Of a stretch of DNA of 64,000 nucleotides, positions 49,311-58,555 are shown in pieces. This DNA comes from an uncultured Sphingomonadales bacterium. GTDB lineage: Bacteria; Pseudomonadota; Alphaproteobacteria; Sphingomonadales; Sphingomonadaceae. The DNA is taken from assembly GCA_937898525.1 (NCBI GenBank), contig CALCBC010000015.1, positions 88,634-152,633 on the forward strand, written 5' to 3'. The notes under the pieces are model-generated. The model saw only the letters and a list, made by a program, of their open reading frames with translations, was not told where the DNA came from and ran no database searches. Each line of letters opens with the position of its first letter. Positions within the stretch are counted from its first letter, which is position 1. Position numbers and translations under genes: made by a program.

Positions 49311-49739
49311 TCAGTCGGAAGGGGCCGCGTCGGCCGGGGCTTCGCCCCTGAACCAGGCCACGGCGTCGGCGCGGAACAGGAACACCACAGCGGCGATGTG
49401 CAGCGCGTAGACGACCAGGTTGAGCAGCTGCAGCGAATCCAGCGGGCCCGCCAGCGAGGGCACGATCATGATCAGGCTGATGACCGTGAAGGCGACGAGG
49501 ATCCATTTGGCGACGGCCGACGCCTTGTGCGCGATCAGGTACCAGAGCAGCAGGTAGATGGCGAAGCTGGCCGCCATCACCGCGAGGACGAACCCGGTGC
49601 CGAGGCCGACCTTCTGAAGTGTCGGGTCGGCGGCCAGCGCCCCCACGGTCTGGTCGTAGCTCAGCGCCGATCCGACCAGGCTGCCGGCCAGCGCCGCCAG
49701 GAACAACCGTTCGAACATCAGGATGGATTTCGGGCGCAT
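49311..49739 (-). CDS. Four-helix membrane protein, function unknown
   Basis: A 142-residue protein with predicted helices near 10-28, 44-66, 76-95 and 104-124, and an acidic C-terminus (GEAPADAAPSD). ATG 49739 has GGGGGAGGC upstream. I recognise a common sphingomonad hypothetical pattern (FERLFLAALAGSLVGSALSY) but no assigned function. It is directly upstream of the RNase T2 gene in one unit. Confidence 0.7.
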   Translation of the reverse strand: MRPKSILMFERLFLAALAGSLVGSALSYDQTVGALAADPTLQKVGLGTGFVLAVMAASFAIYLLLWYLIAHKASAVAKWILVAFTVISLIMIVPSLAGPLDSLQLLNLVVYALHIAAVVFLFRADAVAWFRGEAPADAAPSD

Positions 49740-49797
49740 CGTGCCTCCCCCTATCTTTGGCTGGACGGGTTCTGCCCCGGCCAAGGTGGCGACGCAA

Positions 49798-50661
49798 TCA
49801 TTCCGGCACGAAATCGAGCCCGATATCGACCGCGGGCGCGCTCTGGGTCAACCGCCCGACAGAGACGTAGTCCACTCCGGTGGCGGCGATGGCGCCGATC
49901 GTGTCGAGTCGCACCCCGCCCGAGGCCTCGGTCGCCGCGCGCCCGGCAACCAGCGCCACGGCCTCGCGCAGCGTCGGCGGGTCCATGTTGTCGAGCAGAA
50001 GGTGGTTGGCTCCGGCGGCGAGAGCCGGCTCGATCTGGTCGAGACGGTCGACCTCGCAGATGATCCGCTCGATGCCCGCGGCCCGCGCCCGGGCCACGGC
50101 CTCGCCCACGCCACCGGCGACGAGCACGTGGTTGTCCTTGATCATCGCCGCGTCCCACAGGCCCATGCGGTGGTTCTGCGCCCCGCCCATGCGCGTCGCG
50201 TATTTCTCGAGATGGCGCAGGCCGGGCAGGGTCTTGCGCGTGTCGAGCAGGGTGCAGCGTGTCTTGCCCATGGCGCGAACGTACTGCCGGGTCAGCGTGG
50301 CGATGCCCGAGAGGTGCTGGACGACGTTGAGCGCGCTGCGCTCGGCGGTCAGCAAGGCGCGCGCGTCGCCGGACAGCCGCATGAGGTCGTGCCCGGCCGT
50401 GACCTCCTCGCCTTCGTGGGCGAGCAGCTCGATCTCGACGGCGGGGTCGAGTTCGCGGAAGAAGGCGACGGCGACCGGGAGCCCGGCAACGACGATCGCG
50501 TCGCGGCTGTCCATCACGCCGGCAAAGCGCGTCCCGGCGGGAATCACGCTTTCGGCCGTGACGTCGTGACCACCACCGGGGAGGCCGGCTCCGAGATCCT
50601 CGTCGAGCGTCGCACGGACGAAGGCGGCGAGGTCGAAACCGGGAAGCTCAAACTCGGTCAT
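49798..50661 (-). CDS. nadC: Nicotinate-nucleotide diphosphorylase (carboxylating)
   Basis: A 287-residue quinolinate phosphoribosyltransferase: RATLDEDLGAGLPGGGHDVT, LTAERSALNVVQHLSGIATL, LLDTRKTLPGLRHLEKYATR, GGAQNHRMGLWDAAMIKDNH, EVDRLDQIEPAL and LLDNMDPPTLREAV. It converts quinolinate and PRPP to nicotinate mononucleotide in NAD synthesis. No nadA or nadB is adjacent. It starts at ATG 50661, 92 bases after the LytTR gene on the same strand. Confidence 0.95.
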   Translation of the reverse strand: MTEFELPGFDLAAFVRATLDEDLGAGLPGGGHDVTAESVIPAGTRFAGVMDSRDAIVVAGLPVAVAFFRELDPAVEIELLAHEGEEVTAGHDLMRLSGDARALLTAERSALNVVQHLSGIATLTRQYVRAMGKTRCTLLDTRKTLPGLRHLEKYATRMGGAQNHRMGLWDAAMIKDNHVLVAGGVGEAVARARAAGIERIICEVDRLDQIEPALAAGANHLLLDNMDPPTLREAVALVAGRAATEASGGVRLDTIGAIAATGVDYVSVGRLTQSAPAVDIGLDFVPE

Positions 50662-50753
50662 GTCCCGGCCTCTGCCCGCCTGCCCACAGTCAACGGACGC
50701 CTGCTAGCCGCGCAGGGCGATGTCGGGCAAGCGCTCGCTCGGCTGTGGCGGCC

Positions 50754-51548
50754 TCAGTGGACGAAGCGCGCCACCACGTCGCGGTACGACCGGCTGACTT
50801 TCACCTCCGCGCCCGAATCGAGCACCAGGAAACACTCGCCGTTGGTATGCGGCCGGACCTGGCGAACCTGGTCGAGGTTGACGATCGTCGAGCGATGGAC
50901 GCGCTGGAACACCCGCGGGTCGAGCCGGCGCTCGAGATCCTTCATCGTCTCGCGCAGGATCAGCGAGTTCTCGCCGGTGTAGATGCACATGTAGTCGCCG
51001 GCCGCTTCGATGTGCTCGATCGTGTCGACGTCGACCCGGAAGATCTTCCCCTGATCCTTGATGTTGATCATGCGCTCGTAGCGGCCGGAATTCTCTTCCT
51101 CCGTTGGCAGGTTCTCGATTGCCTCGGGGGCGATCTCGGCGAGCACGTCCTGCAGCTTCTTGGCTTCCTCCGCCGAGCGCTTTTCGGCGAGGCGCGTGCG
51201 CACTCGGTCGAGCGTGTCGGCGAGCTTGTCCTCGTCGACCGGCTTCATCAGGTAGTTGACCGCGTTGGCCTCGAACGCCCGGATTGCGTGCTCCTCGTAG
51301 GCCGTGACGAACACGAACAGCGGCGGCTCGATCTCCATCACGCCCTTGACCACCGAAAACCCGTCGAAGCCGGGCATCTGGATGTCGAGGAACACGAGGT
51401 CGGGCTTCTCGGTCTTGATCGCGCGGATGGCCTCGCGGCCGTTGGCGCACGTGCCGATGATCTCGACGTCGGAATAGGGCTCGAGCCGCAGCTGCAGGCC
51501 CTGGATGGCAAGTTTCTCGTCGTCGACGAGCAAGGTACGAATGGTCAT
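50754..51548 (-). CDS. LytTR-family response regulator (second copy in window)
   Basis: A 264-residue regulator. The receiver has LLVDDEKLAIQGLQL, phospho-Asp in LVFLDIQMPGFDG and FVTAYEEHAIRAFEANAVNY. A linker of about 35 residues follows, and the LytTR domain has HIEAAGDYMCIYTGENSLIL, FQRVHRSTIVNLDQV and CFLVLDSGAEVKVSRSYRD. ATG 51548 overlaps the kinase stop (ATGA). It is distinct from the plus-strand regulator at 12406, with which it shares the general architecture only. Confidence 0.9.
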   Translation of the reverse strand: MTIRTLLVDDEKLAIQGLQLRLEPYSDVEIIGTCANGREAIRAIKTEKPDLVFLDIQMPGFDGFSVVKGVMEIEPPLFVFVTAYEEHAIRAFEANAVNYLMKPVDEDKLADTLDRVRTRLAEKRSAEEAKKLQDVLAEIAPEAIENLPTEEENSGRYERMINIKDQGKIFRVDVDTIEHIEAAGDYMCIYTGENSLILRETMKDLERRLDPRVFQRVHRSTIVNLDQVRQVRPHTNGECFLVLDSGAEVKVSRSYRDVVARFVH

Positions 51549-52741
51549 GCTTGGGTTCCCACTGCCCGTTCGCCGGGCTCGTTGGTAACGGCCGTCGCGG
51601 CCGGAGGTTTCGCAGAGGCATCCGTGGGCGGTTCGGGCTCGCGGAAAACCTCGTACGGGACTTCGATGATGACCGTGAATCCGCCCTCGGGCGGGGTCAC
51701 GATGTCGAAGCGGTGGTCGTCGCCGTAAGTCTGCGCCAGGCGGTCGCGGATGTTGGCGAGACCGACGCCGGTCGAGACCGGATCGCCGCTCTTGCTGCGG
51801 TTGTCGTAGCGCCGCTGTATCAGCGGCCGGCCCTGCAGGCCGGGGCCGGTGTCGGCGACGGTCAGACGCAGGCGGTTGCCGAGAACCTGGCCGGTCAGGC
51901 TGATCCGCGCGCCCTCCTCCTGCGGCGAGACTGCATACTTGATCGCGTTCTCGACCAGCGGCTGGAGCAGCAGCGAGGGTATGCTCGCACGCGCGGCCGC
52001 GGGCTCGATCTTGAACACCGTGCGCAGACGCTCCTCGAAGCGCATCCGCTCGATGTCGAGATAGAGCTTCAACGTTTCCACCTCCTGCGCCACCGAGACC
52101 TTCCCGCCAGGCTGGCTGACCAGCGTGTGACGCAGGAAGCCGGATAGCCGTGTGAGCATGGCATTGGCCGGCTCGGTCTGCTTCAGGAGAACCAGAGTGC
52201 TGATCGAGTTCAAGGTGTTGAACAGGAAATGCGGGTTGAGCTGGTAGCGCAGCATGGCGAGTTGAGCGCTCGTCGCCTGCGCCTCGAGTCGCTCGAGCCG
52301 GTCTGCCTGCTCCTCGACCTGGAGGTAGTAGTTGATCGCGTAATACAGCGCCGACCAGGCGCCGAGCAGCGGCATGTCGAGGTACAGCATGCCGAGGACT
52401 GCCTTGGCGAAGCCGGTGTCGCTGCCTCCCTGGCTGAGATTGAGCGCCCAGCCGTTGATCATCGCCGAGATGACCACCGCGACTGCCAGCGCCAGCGCGG
52501 TCACGCCCCAGGTCACCAGCGGGCGGTAGTTCATCAGCCGGCCGTAGACGACCGACAGGATCGAGCTGATCGACAGCCCGGTGATGGTTGCGATCAGCGT
52601 CAGGACGATCTGCTCGGGTCGGCCGTTGGCGATGTTGGTCATCGCGCGGAACATCCCGGCGCCGCCCCAGCCGATCAGCTGCAGGCGCCAGAACGCGCGA
52701 TCCTTGTCGGCAAAGAACGGGGCCGGCGCGAACGGCAGCAT
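51545..52741 (-). CDS. Sensor histidine kinase, LytS-like (second copy in window)
   Basis: A 398-residue kinase with four predicted membrane helices (about 45-160). A coiled coil follows, then LRYQLNPHFLFNTLNSISTL with the phosphorylated His, FLRHTLVSQPGGKVSVAQE, LQPLVENAIKYAVSPQEEG and VADTGPGL. The C-terminal 25 residues are Pro/Thr-rich and variable. It pairs with the LytTR regulator by a 4-base overlap. The 83 bases upstream hold no gene. Confidence 0.9.
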   Translation of the reverse strand: MLPFAPAPFFADKDRAFWRLQLIGWGGAGMFRAMTNIANGRPEQIVLTLIATITGLSISSILSVVYGRLMNYRPLVTWGVTALALAVAVVISAMINGWALNLSQGGSDTGFAKAVLGMLYLDMPLLGAWSALYYAINYYLQVEEQADRLERLEAQATSAQLAMLRYQLNPHFLFNTLNSISTLVLLKQTEPANAMLTRLSGFLRHTLVSQPGGKVSVAQEVETLKLYLDIERMRFEERLRTVFKIEPAAARASIPSLLLQPLVENAIKYAVSPQEEGARISLTGQVLGNRLRLTVADTGPGLQGRPLIQRRYDNRSKSGDPVSTGVGLANIRDRLAQTYGDDHRFDIVTPPEGGFTVIIEVPYEVFREPEPPTDASAKPPAATAVTNEPGERAVGTQA

Positions 52742-52824
52742 CCCGATCGAGCCCCCCGGATCCGCGGTGCCGGACCGGGCCCCGGACGCGTCCGCCGAAC
52801 GGCGGGTGAAGGGCAGCGAGACGG

Positions 52825-53517
52825 TCAGGAGCGGCGTACCTCAGCAATGGCTTCGCCGATCGTCTCCTGACCGACGGCGCCGTTGAACAACCGGTCGCCC
52901 ACGACCCACCCCGGAGTGCCCGTGATGCCGAGCTGGCTCGCCAGCGCGGCGTTGACGTGGAGCTGCGCGTCGAGCGCGCCGCTGTCGATCGTGGCCCGGG
53001 CGAGCGCGAGATCGACTCCCGCCTGCCTGGCCGCGGCCTCGATAGTCTCCGCCGACGGCGGCCCGAGGCGGAACATCGCGTCGTGGAACGCCGCGTACTT
53101 GCCCTGCTGGGCGGCGGCGAGCGCCATCCGCGCAGCGTCGAGGCTCTCGGGCCGCAGGATCGGATACTCGCGGATGACCACCTTGAGATCGGGATTGGCG
53201 GCGATCAGCGCGTCGACGTCGTCGCGGCTCTGCCGGCAATAGGTGCAGGCGTAGTCAGAGAACTCGACGAGCGTGACCGAGCCCGATGGGTTGCCCAGCA
53301 CCGCGCCGGGGAACGGCGCCTCGAGGTCGTTCCTGAGCGGCTCGATCCGCGCCACCAGCTCGCGCTGCTGCAGCACGTCCATTGCCTCGGGCAGGACCTC
53401 GGGGTTGGACAGCAGGTAGGCGCGTGTCGAGCGGTCGCCGAGCCCGCTCACGTCCCACAGCCCGGCCCCGGCGAAACCGGCGGCGACGGCGATCACGACG
53501 GTGACGATCGGACGCAT
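52825..53517 (-). CDS. DsbA/ScsC-type thioredoxin-fold protein
   Basis: A 230-residue protein with a signal anchor (MRPIVTVVIAVAAGFAGAGL). An N-terminal helical region of the ScsC type (about 30-75) precedes a thioredoxin fold with the active site DYACTYCRQS. The cis-Pro region is GITGTPGWVVGD. It is probably a periplasmic disulfide oxidoreductase or isomerase. ATG 53517 lies 10 bases after the M48 peptidase stop, so the two share a transcript. Confidence 0.88.
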   Translation of the reverse strand: MRPIVTVVIAVAAGFAGAGLWDVSGLGDRSTRAYLLSNPEVLPEAMDVLQQRELVARIEPLRNDLEAPFPGAVLGNPSGSVTLVEFSDYACTYCRQSRDDVDALIAANPDLKVVIREYPILRPESLDAARMALAAAQQGKYAAFHDAMFRLGPPSAETIEAAARQAGVDLALARATIDSGALDAQLHVNAALASQLGITGTPGWVVGDRLFNGAVGQETIGEAIAEVRRS

Positions 53518-53527
53518 GAGGCCCGGC

Positions 53528-54895
53528 CTATCTGCGGTCTCGGGTTCGTTCAAGTTCGGCTCTCGCCTGCAGGGCAACGTCCTGGGCCCGGATCCAGTCG
53601 GCCGAGCCTCTCGGCAGCCCACGCTCGGCGGCCTCGGCGTTCTGCAGCGCCTCGCGAGGGCGGCCCGACATGATCTGCTGCTCGGCGCTGGCCAGCCTGG
53701 CGCGCGGGATGTCTCCCCGTGCCCCGTAGACGATACCGAGCTGGTACCAGGCGGCCGGGTTCTCGCGGTCGCGTCCGACCGCCCCCTTGAGCACCTGCTC
53801 GGCCTCTGCGAGGTGCGAGGAATCCTCGGTCGCCATCAGCGCGTGCGCGAACAGGCTGGCGATCAGCGGGTTGTTCCCGGTCAGCTGGGTTGCCCGGCGC
53901 AGCGGCTCGAGCGCCTCGGTGGGCTTGCCCGATTCGAGCAGGATCTGGCCCTTGATCTCGAGGAAGTAGGGATCGTCGGGGTCGGCGGCGAGCAGCGCAT
54001 CGGCTTCGGCCAGCGCGGCGTCCATCCGCGACTGCTTGTGGTAGGCGTAGGCGCGCGCGTAGCGGGCCGGCACCCCGGTCAGGTATTCCGGGTAGGCCTG
54101 GAGCGTCTGCGTGGGGGTTGCCAGGTAACCGAAGAGCTTGGCCTTGATCCGCTCGAAGCGTGCCTGCTGCTCGGCATCGGGCGGGCGGTCCCACGCCGGA
54201 TCGGCCTTGTAGTCGGCCTCGAGGCGGGCGATTCGGTCGCCCGAGAGCGGGTGGCTGCGCGAATAGGTCTGCTCGTCGTCCTGGCTGTAGCCGTAGCGGA
54301 ACTCCATGTTCTGCAGCTTCTTGAAGAACTCGATCGACCCCTTGCCGGTGATCCCCGCGGTGGACAGGAACTTGACGCCGGCGGCGTCGGCGCTCGCTTC
54401 CTGGTCGCGGCGGAAGGCGAGGAAGGTGCCCATCGCTGCCTGCTGCCCGAGCGCGAGCGCGGCCATGCCGGCGTCGCCGGCACCGGCCAGCATGGCAGCG
54501 ACGCCCGCGAGCATTGTCAGCAGCTGGACCTTGGTCGCCTTGCCGGCGCCTTCGTAGACGGTGATCGCGTGCCCGCCGGTGATGTGCCCGAGCTCGTGCG
54601 CGAGCACGCCCTGGACTTCGTTCGCGGTATCCGCGGCGTTGATCAGCCCCGAGTGCACGTAGACCCGCTGCCCGCCGGCGACGAAGGCATTGATCGACGG
54701 GTCGTGAACCAGCACCACCTCGACCGACCCTCGCGGCATCCCGGCCGCCTCGACCAGCGGCGCCATCAGGTCCTGGAGCAGGGCCTCGGTCTCGGCGTCG
54801 CGCAGGATCGACTGCGCGGCGACCGGCTGGGCAACGATCCCCACCAGCGCGATAACCGCGAGCAGCCGGGCAAGGACTCTGGCAACGGGTCGCAT
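53528..54895 (-). CDS. M48 metalloprotease with TPR repeats (BepA-like)
   Basis: A 455-residue protein with signal peptide (cleavage near PVAAQS). The M48 domain (about 40-250) has zinc site HELGHITGGH and the third ligand in DQEASADAAG, plus PLSGDRIARLE. TPR repeats cover about 270-450. BepA/YfgC homologues check outer-membrane protein assembly in the periplasm. Co-transcription with a DsbA-like protein fits an envelope quality-control unit. ATG 54895 is the only start before the signal peptide. Confidence 0.9.
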   Translation of the reverse strand: MRPVARVLARLLAVIALVGIVAQPVAAQSILRDAETEALLQDLMAPLVEAAGMPRGSVEVVLVHDPSINAFVAGGQRVYVHSGLINAADTANEVQGVLAHELGHITGGHAITVYEGAGKATKVQLLTMLAGVAAMLAGAGDAGMAALALGQQAAMGTFLAFRRDQEASADAAGVKFLSTAGITGKGSIEFFKKLQNMEFRYGYSQDDEQTYSRSHPLSGDRIARLEADYKADPAWDRPPDAEQQARFERIKAKLFGYLATPTQTLQAYPEYLTGVPARYARAYAYHKQSRMDAALAEADALLAADPDDPYFLEIKGQILLESGKPTEALEPLRRATQLTGNNPLIASLFAHALMATEDSSHLAEAEQVLKGAVGRDRENPAAWYQLGIVYGARGDIPRARLASAEQQIMSGRPREALQNAEAAERGLPRGSADWIRAQDVALQARAELERTRDRR

Positions 54896-54988
54896 CGCGC
54901 CATCGCTAGCGCATTGCGGCCTGAACCGGAACTGAAGAGAGTCGCCTGACCCGGTCGCCGCGCATCCGCACGGCCCGCTCGGGGCGGG

Positions 54989-56746
54989 TCAGCCCAGCAG
55001 ACGGCGCGCGGCGCGCTCCACCAGGGTGAGGTCCTCCGGCACTTCGCCGAGCATGACCACTCCGTCTTCGTCGGTGCGGCGGATCATCACCAGCGCGAAC
55101 TCGTTGCCCTCGGCCGGCAGCGTGTCGAACGGCTGCGGCGGCAGCTCGCGAAGCTTGCGCGCGATCGCATGGCGCGGTGCGTCGGCCGGTTCGACGGCTT
55201 TGCCGGCTTCTTCGCGGCGCAGTCGGCGCTCGGCCTTGACCACGCCCTTGAGCCCGCCTTCGGCACGGCACAGGAACTCCGCCAGCGTGCCGCGAGGCAG
55301 GTTGAGGCGGTGGGCGTGCATCAGCGCGGTCGCATATTCGGTGACGCGGGTCTTGTCGTAGTCGGCGCCGAACACGAGCTTGACGACCGGCGTCATCGGC
55401 GCCCGCTCCTGCATCGTCAGGCCGGAATCGGCGAGCAGCTCGTCGAACTCCTCGGGCTGCTCGCGCGCGGCCAGCGAGAAGTCGTAGGCCCGGCCGATCG
55501 CCTCGTAGAGCGCCTCGCGGGTCCGTTCCTCGCTGCCGCGCGCGGCGATCGCCATCTCGCGGGCCTCGGCGAGCCAGTCGCCCAGTGCCCTTCGCGACGA
55601 GTCGAGCTCGGGCAGGCCGATCTCCCTCGTGCCGAACTCGGCGGCAACTCCTCCGTCTTCGGTCGCGGCCGATGCCTGTGGCCTCGTGGCGGCCTCGTCT
55701 TGGGCTGCCAATTCCGTCTCGACGGCGAGGGCGGCAGGCTCCTCGGCCGGCGCGGTGCACGCGTCGGGCCCAGCGTCGGTCCCTTCGTCGGGCAGGACTT
55801 CGAAGGGTTGGTCGAAGGAGCCGTCGGGCATGTACGCGCTCAGGTCGAGCGGCGCCTGCGGGACCTGGATCTGCATCTTCAGCAGCGAGCCGAAGCGCGG
55901 CCCCTTCTCGTCTTCCTCGTCGTCGTCTTCGTCCCGGGCGGAGAACCCGTCGTCCTCGTCGCTCATGCCGAAGCTCGGCATCGGCAGGCCCCCGTCCTCG
56001 TGCGGCTCGACCTCGAGAGAAGGGGCGGCGCCGTCACTCGCCAGGGTCTCGTTGCCAGCAGCGGCGAGGGCGTCGGCGGAGGGCTCGGTGCCCGGGCCGT
56101 CGGCCCAGTCGGTCAGCTCGCCATCCGCCACCGGACCGGGCGCTGGCGTCAGCCGGGGCTGCAGCGCCTGGTCGATCTCGAGCAGCAGCTCGTCGGCCGT
56201 CTCGGCGTCGGCGAGCTCCTTCCAGTTGATCACGCCGTAGATGAAGTCGATCGTGTCGTCGTCGCTCGAATAGGGCAGCAGGATGCCGCGATAGGCGATC
56301 GTCTTGCCGCGCTGGTTGACGAATTCCGCCTCGAACCCGATCGGCGCCTGGTTGGCGAGGATCTGCATGTAGTGATCGGTGATCCGGCTCAGCAGCGAGC
56401 GGCTGGGCACGTCGGCCAGCGTGTTCAGCTCACAGTCTTCGACGTCGCATTCGACCGCAAGGCGCTCGCCGAGAAAGGCGATGCCAGGGTTCTCGATGCC
56501 CGAGGAGAAGTCGAGCAGCACGCTGTAGGGGCCGAAATCCGGCAGGTTCTCTGGCTCGAGGTCCTCGATGGCGGGAAAGTTGCGGTTGCCGAGCAGGCTC
56601 GCCCAGTGGTTGTAGGCGCGCACCTGCATGCGCCGTTCGTCCTGACCGATGGTCGCCGGGGGCGTTTCGCGCACGGGTTCGTCCTCCGCCGGATCGTAAC
56701 TGTCGGATTCGGCGAGCGACCCGAAATTGCCGCGCATCGTGTCCAT
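54989..56746 (-). CDS. PAS_5 domain protein with long acidic linker
   Basis: A 585-residue protein. The N-terminal PAS_5-like region (about 30-190) has RAYNHWASLLGNRNFPAIED, DFGPYSVLLDFSSGIENPGI and YRGILLPYSSDDDTIDFIYG. A long acidic, low-complexity linker (about 210-410) contains a DEDDDEEDEKGP stretch. A basic C-terminal domain (about 410-585) has FGADYDKTRVTEYATALMHA. PAS_5 proteins are typical of alphaproteobacteria and may be involved in cell-cycle or stress sensing, but this one has no output domain that I recognise. Confidence 0.78.
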   Translation of the reverse strand: MDTMRGNFGSLAESDSYDPAEDEPVRETPPATIGQDERRMQVRAYNHWASLLGNRNFPAIEDLEPENLPDFGPYSVLLDFSSGIENPGIAFLGERLAVECDVEDCELNTLADVPSRSLLSRITDHYMQILANQAPIGFEAEFVNQRGKTIAYRGILLPYSSDDDTIDFIYGVINWKELADAETADELLLEIDQALQPRLTPAPGPVADGELTDWADGPGTEPSADALAAAGNETLASDGAAPSLEVEPHEDGGLPMPSFGMSDEDDGFSARDEDDDEEDEKGPRFGSLLKMQIQVPQAPLDLSAYMPDGSFDQPFEVLPDEGTDAGPDACTAPAEEPAALAVETELAAQDEAATRPQASAATEDGGVAAEFGTREIGLPELDSSRRALGDWLAEAREMAIAARGSEERTREALYEAIGRAYDFSLAAREQPEEFDELLADSGLTMQERAPMTPVVKLVFGADYDKTRVTEYATALMHAHRLNLPRGTLAEFLCRAEGGLKGVVKAERRLRREEAGKAVEPADAPRHAIARKLRELPPQPFDTLPAEGNEFALVMIRRTDEDGVVMLGEVPEDLTLVERAARRLLG

Positions 56747-56866
56747 GCGAAATAAGCCCCCTAGGTCTCCTCGGTCGGGCCATATCGGCGCAACATAGTA
56801 AATTAACCGTGAAGTTGCGCCATGCCGAAGCCGTGCCCGAAGTGACGCCACCACGCAGCCGTGGCG

Positions 56867-57322
56867 TCAAAGCATGTAGCGCATCCGGATCGTCTGCCGC
56901 ACGCTCGCGGTGCCGACCTCGAACGCCGCCTGATCGAATCTCGGTGGCCCCATCCGCACCGGCGCATCGCGCGAGAAGCCGTAGCCCTCGCGCGGCATCA
57001 GGCTGAGCGCCCGGTCGGCCTTGCCGTTGCCGTTCTCGTCGTGGAGCAGCGCGATTGCATAGCGGCCCGGCCTGACGTCGGCGAACTCGAGCGTGACCCG
57101 CGGGGCGGCCGGGACGACGAGGGCATAGGCATCGGCATCGCCGCGACAGCGCGGGAAACGGTCCGGATGAGACGTCATGCACGCCCGCACGACGCCTTCG
57201 GTCGAGCGCAGCCCGGTGACTTCGACCGTCACCGCGGCACCCCCGCCGGCATCGGCGGCAAGCGGAAACGCGGCGAGACTCAGTCCGCCAAGCGCGAGGA
57301 CAAGCCGCGATCTGTGCCGCAC
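56867..57322 (-). CDS. DUF2141 secreted protein
   Basis: A 151-residue protein with signal peptide (VRHRSRLVLALGGLSLAAFP, cleavage near ADAGG). The DUF2141 beta-sandwich follows: GLRSTEGVVRACMTSHPDRF, VRPGRYAIALLHDENGNGKA and GYGFSRDAPVRMGPP. The D-E-N-G-N-G-K motif may bind calcium. Function unknown. The start is uncertain (GTG 57322 or ATG 57361); both overlap the desaturase gene. A strong hairpin (56843-56869) covers its stop codon. Confidence 0.78.
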   Translation of the reverse strand: MRHRSRLVLALGGLSLAAFPLAADAGGGAAVTVEVTGLRSTEGVVRACMTSHPDRFPRCRGDADAYALVVPAAPRVTLEFADVRPGRYAIALLHDENGNGKADRALSLMPREGYGFSRDAPVRMGPPRFDQAAFEVGTASVRQTIRMRYML

Positions 57323-58002
57323 AGGCGATCCCAGAACCGGAAATAGAGGCCGAAGTTGCATTGGTACTCGTCGTGATGCCGCTGGTGGTGGCTAGCGGTT
57401 ATCAGCCAGTTTCCCGGCCGGGAATGGACGAAGGCGCGAGGAAGCATCTCCCAGCCCATGTGGTTGGTGACGCCCATCAGCGTCATGATCGCGAGCACGA
57501 GGCCGAGCACCGCGACATGGATCGGCACGAGAAATACCAGGGCCGGGATCACCACCGCGCCGGTCACGGCCTCGAGCGGATGGAAGCTCATTGCCGCCCA
57601 GGCGGTCGGCGGGCGACTCGCGTGATGGACGGCATGGGCGGCGCGGAACCACGCGGGCCGGTGCAGCAGGCGATGAGTCCAGTAGAACCAGGTGTCGTGC
57701 GCGGCGAGATAGAGCAGCAGCGACAGCGGCAGGTACCACAGCGGCCATTCCGCGAGGTCGGTATAGATCAGCGTCCAGCCGTGCTGCTGCCAGCCCCAGG
57801 CGACGATGCCTGCCGGCACCCCGTAGATCGCCGCGGAGGCCAGCGACCAGCCGATCTCGCGGCGAACTTGCAGGTCGAGCCCGGTATAGAGGCCAGGGTG
57901 GAGCCGGCGGGTCAGCCAGGCGAACAGACCGCTCGACAGCAGGTAGCGGAGCGCGACGATCGCGCTCATCGCCAGGGCCGAGACGAGGATGGCGGCGGCC
58001 AT
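57280..58002 (-). CDS. Sterol desaturase/fatty acid hydroxylase family protein
   Basis: A 240-residue membrane di-iron enzyme with four or five helices and the histidine clusters HDTWFYWTHRLLH, HAVHH and SHHQRHHDEY. WAAMSFHPLEAVTGA is also typical. Family members hydroxylate or desaturate sterols, fatty acids, ceramides or carotenoids; the substrate is not evident. The 3' end overlaps the DUF2141 gene by 43 bases. The gene begins 39 bases after mmcB on the same strand. Confidence 0.85.
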   Translation of the reverse strand: MAAAILVSALAMSAIVALRYLLSSGLFAWLTRRLHPGLYTGLDLQVRREIGWSLASAAIYGVPAGIVAWGWQQHGWTLIYTDLAEWPLWYLPLSLLLYLAAHDTWFYWTHRLLHRPAWFRAAHAVHHASRPPTAWAAMSFHPLEAVTGAVVIPALVFLVPIHVAVLGLVLAIMTLMGVTNHMGWEMLPRAFVHSRPGNWLITASHHQRHHDEYQCNFGLYFRFWDRLCGTDRGLSSRLAD

Positions 58003-58041
58003 GCGCGCGACTATGCCGCGGCCGTCGCGCGATCGCCAGTG

Positions 58042-58542
58042 CTAGCCGTGGCCCTGGCCCCAGGTCGCGCAGTGCGGGTCGAGCCCGACGAGCTGGCGCC
58101 GCAGCGCGGTGCGCGCAAGGCGTTCGACTTCGGCGCGCCGGCGCGCGGCGGCAAGCGGTCGGCTCGGCGCCGGGCGAACGATTTCCGCATCGTACCGGTC
58201 GGCGACGATCACCCCGCAGCACTCGGGCAGGAACTCCGGCAGCTCCAGGCACGAGCGGTCGAGCTCCGGAGAAAGCCCCCAGTAGAAGCGGTCGCAGAAT
58301 TCGAGATAGTCGGGCCACTTGCCGTCGCCGAGCAGGTCGGCACGCGCGGTCTTGATCTCGACGATCACCACCTGGCCCTTGGGATCGATCCCCATCAGGT
58401 CGGCGCGGCGGCCGTTCCTGAGCGGCATCTCGGCGAGCATCCAGATATCGTTGCGCGCGAGCAACCGGCAGATGCCGCGGGCGACGTCCTGTGCCTTGCG
58501 CGCCTCGTCGGGCAACGGGCTTTGGGTCAGGGTCGAGGCCAT
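58042..58542 (-). CDS. mmcB: MmcB-family DNA repair protein
   Basis: A 166-residue protein matching the alphaproteobacterial MmcB family: AQDVARGICRLLARNDIWML, PLRNGRRADLMGIDPKGQVV and IVEIKTARADLLGDGKWPDY. The D-x-x-x-E-I-K-T pattern is a PD-(D/E)XK nuclease-like core. In Caulobacter mmcB is an SOS gene for mitomycin C damage. ATG 58542 has a LexA-type site 14-28 bases upstream. It may be co-transcribed with the desaturase gene. Confidence 0.85.
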   Translation of the reverse strand: MASTLTQSPLPDEARKAQDVARGICRLLARNDIWMLAEMPLRNGRRADLMGIDPKGQVVIVEIKTARADLLGDGKWPDYLEFCDRFYWGLSPELDRSCLELPEFLPECCGVIVADRYDAEIVRPAPSRPLAAARRRAEVERLARTALRRQLVGLDPHCATWGQGHG

Positions 58543-58555
58543 CGCCGTCCGCGTG

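Noticed and set aside
56805..56820. TTAACC-like CtrA half-site upstream of the PAS_5 gene
   Set aside because: Only one half-site is present; the expected TTAA-N7-TTAA pair is missing.
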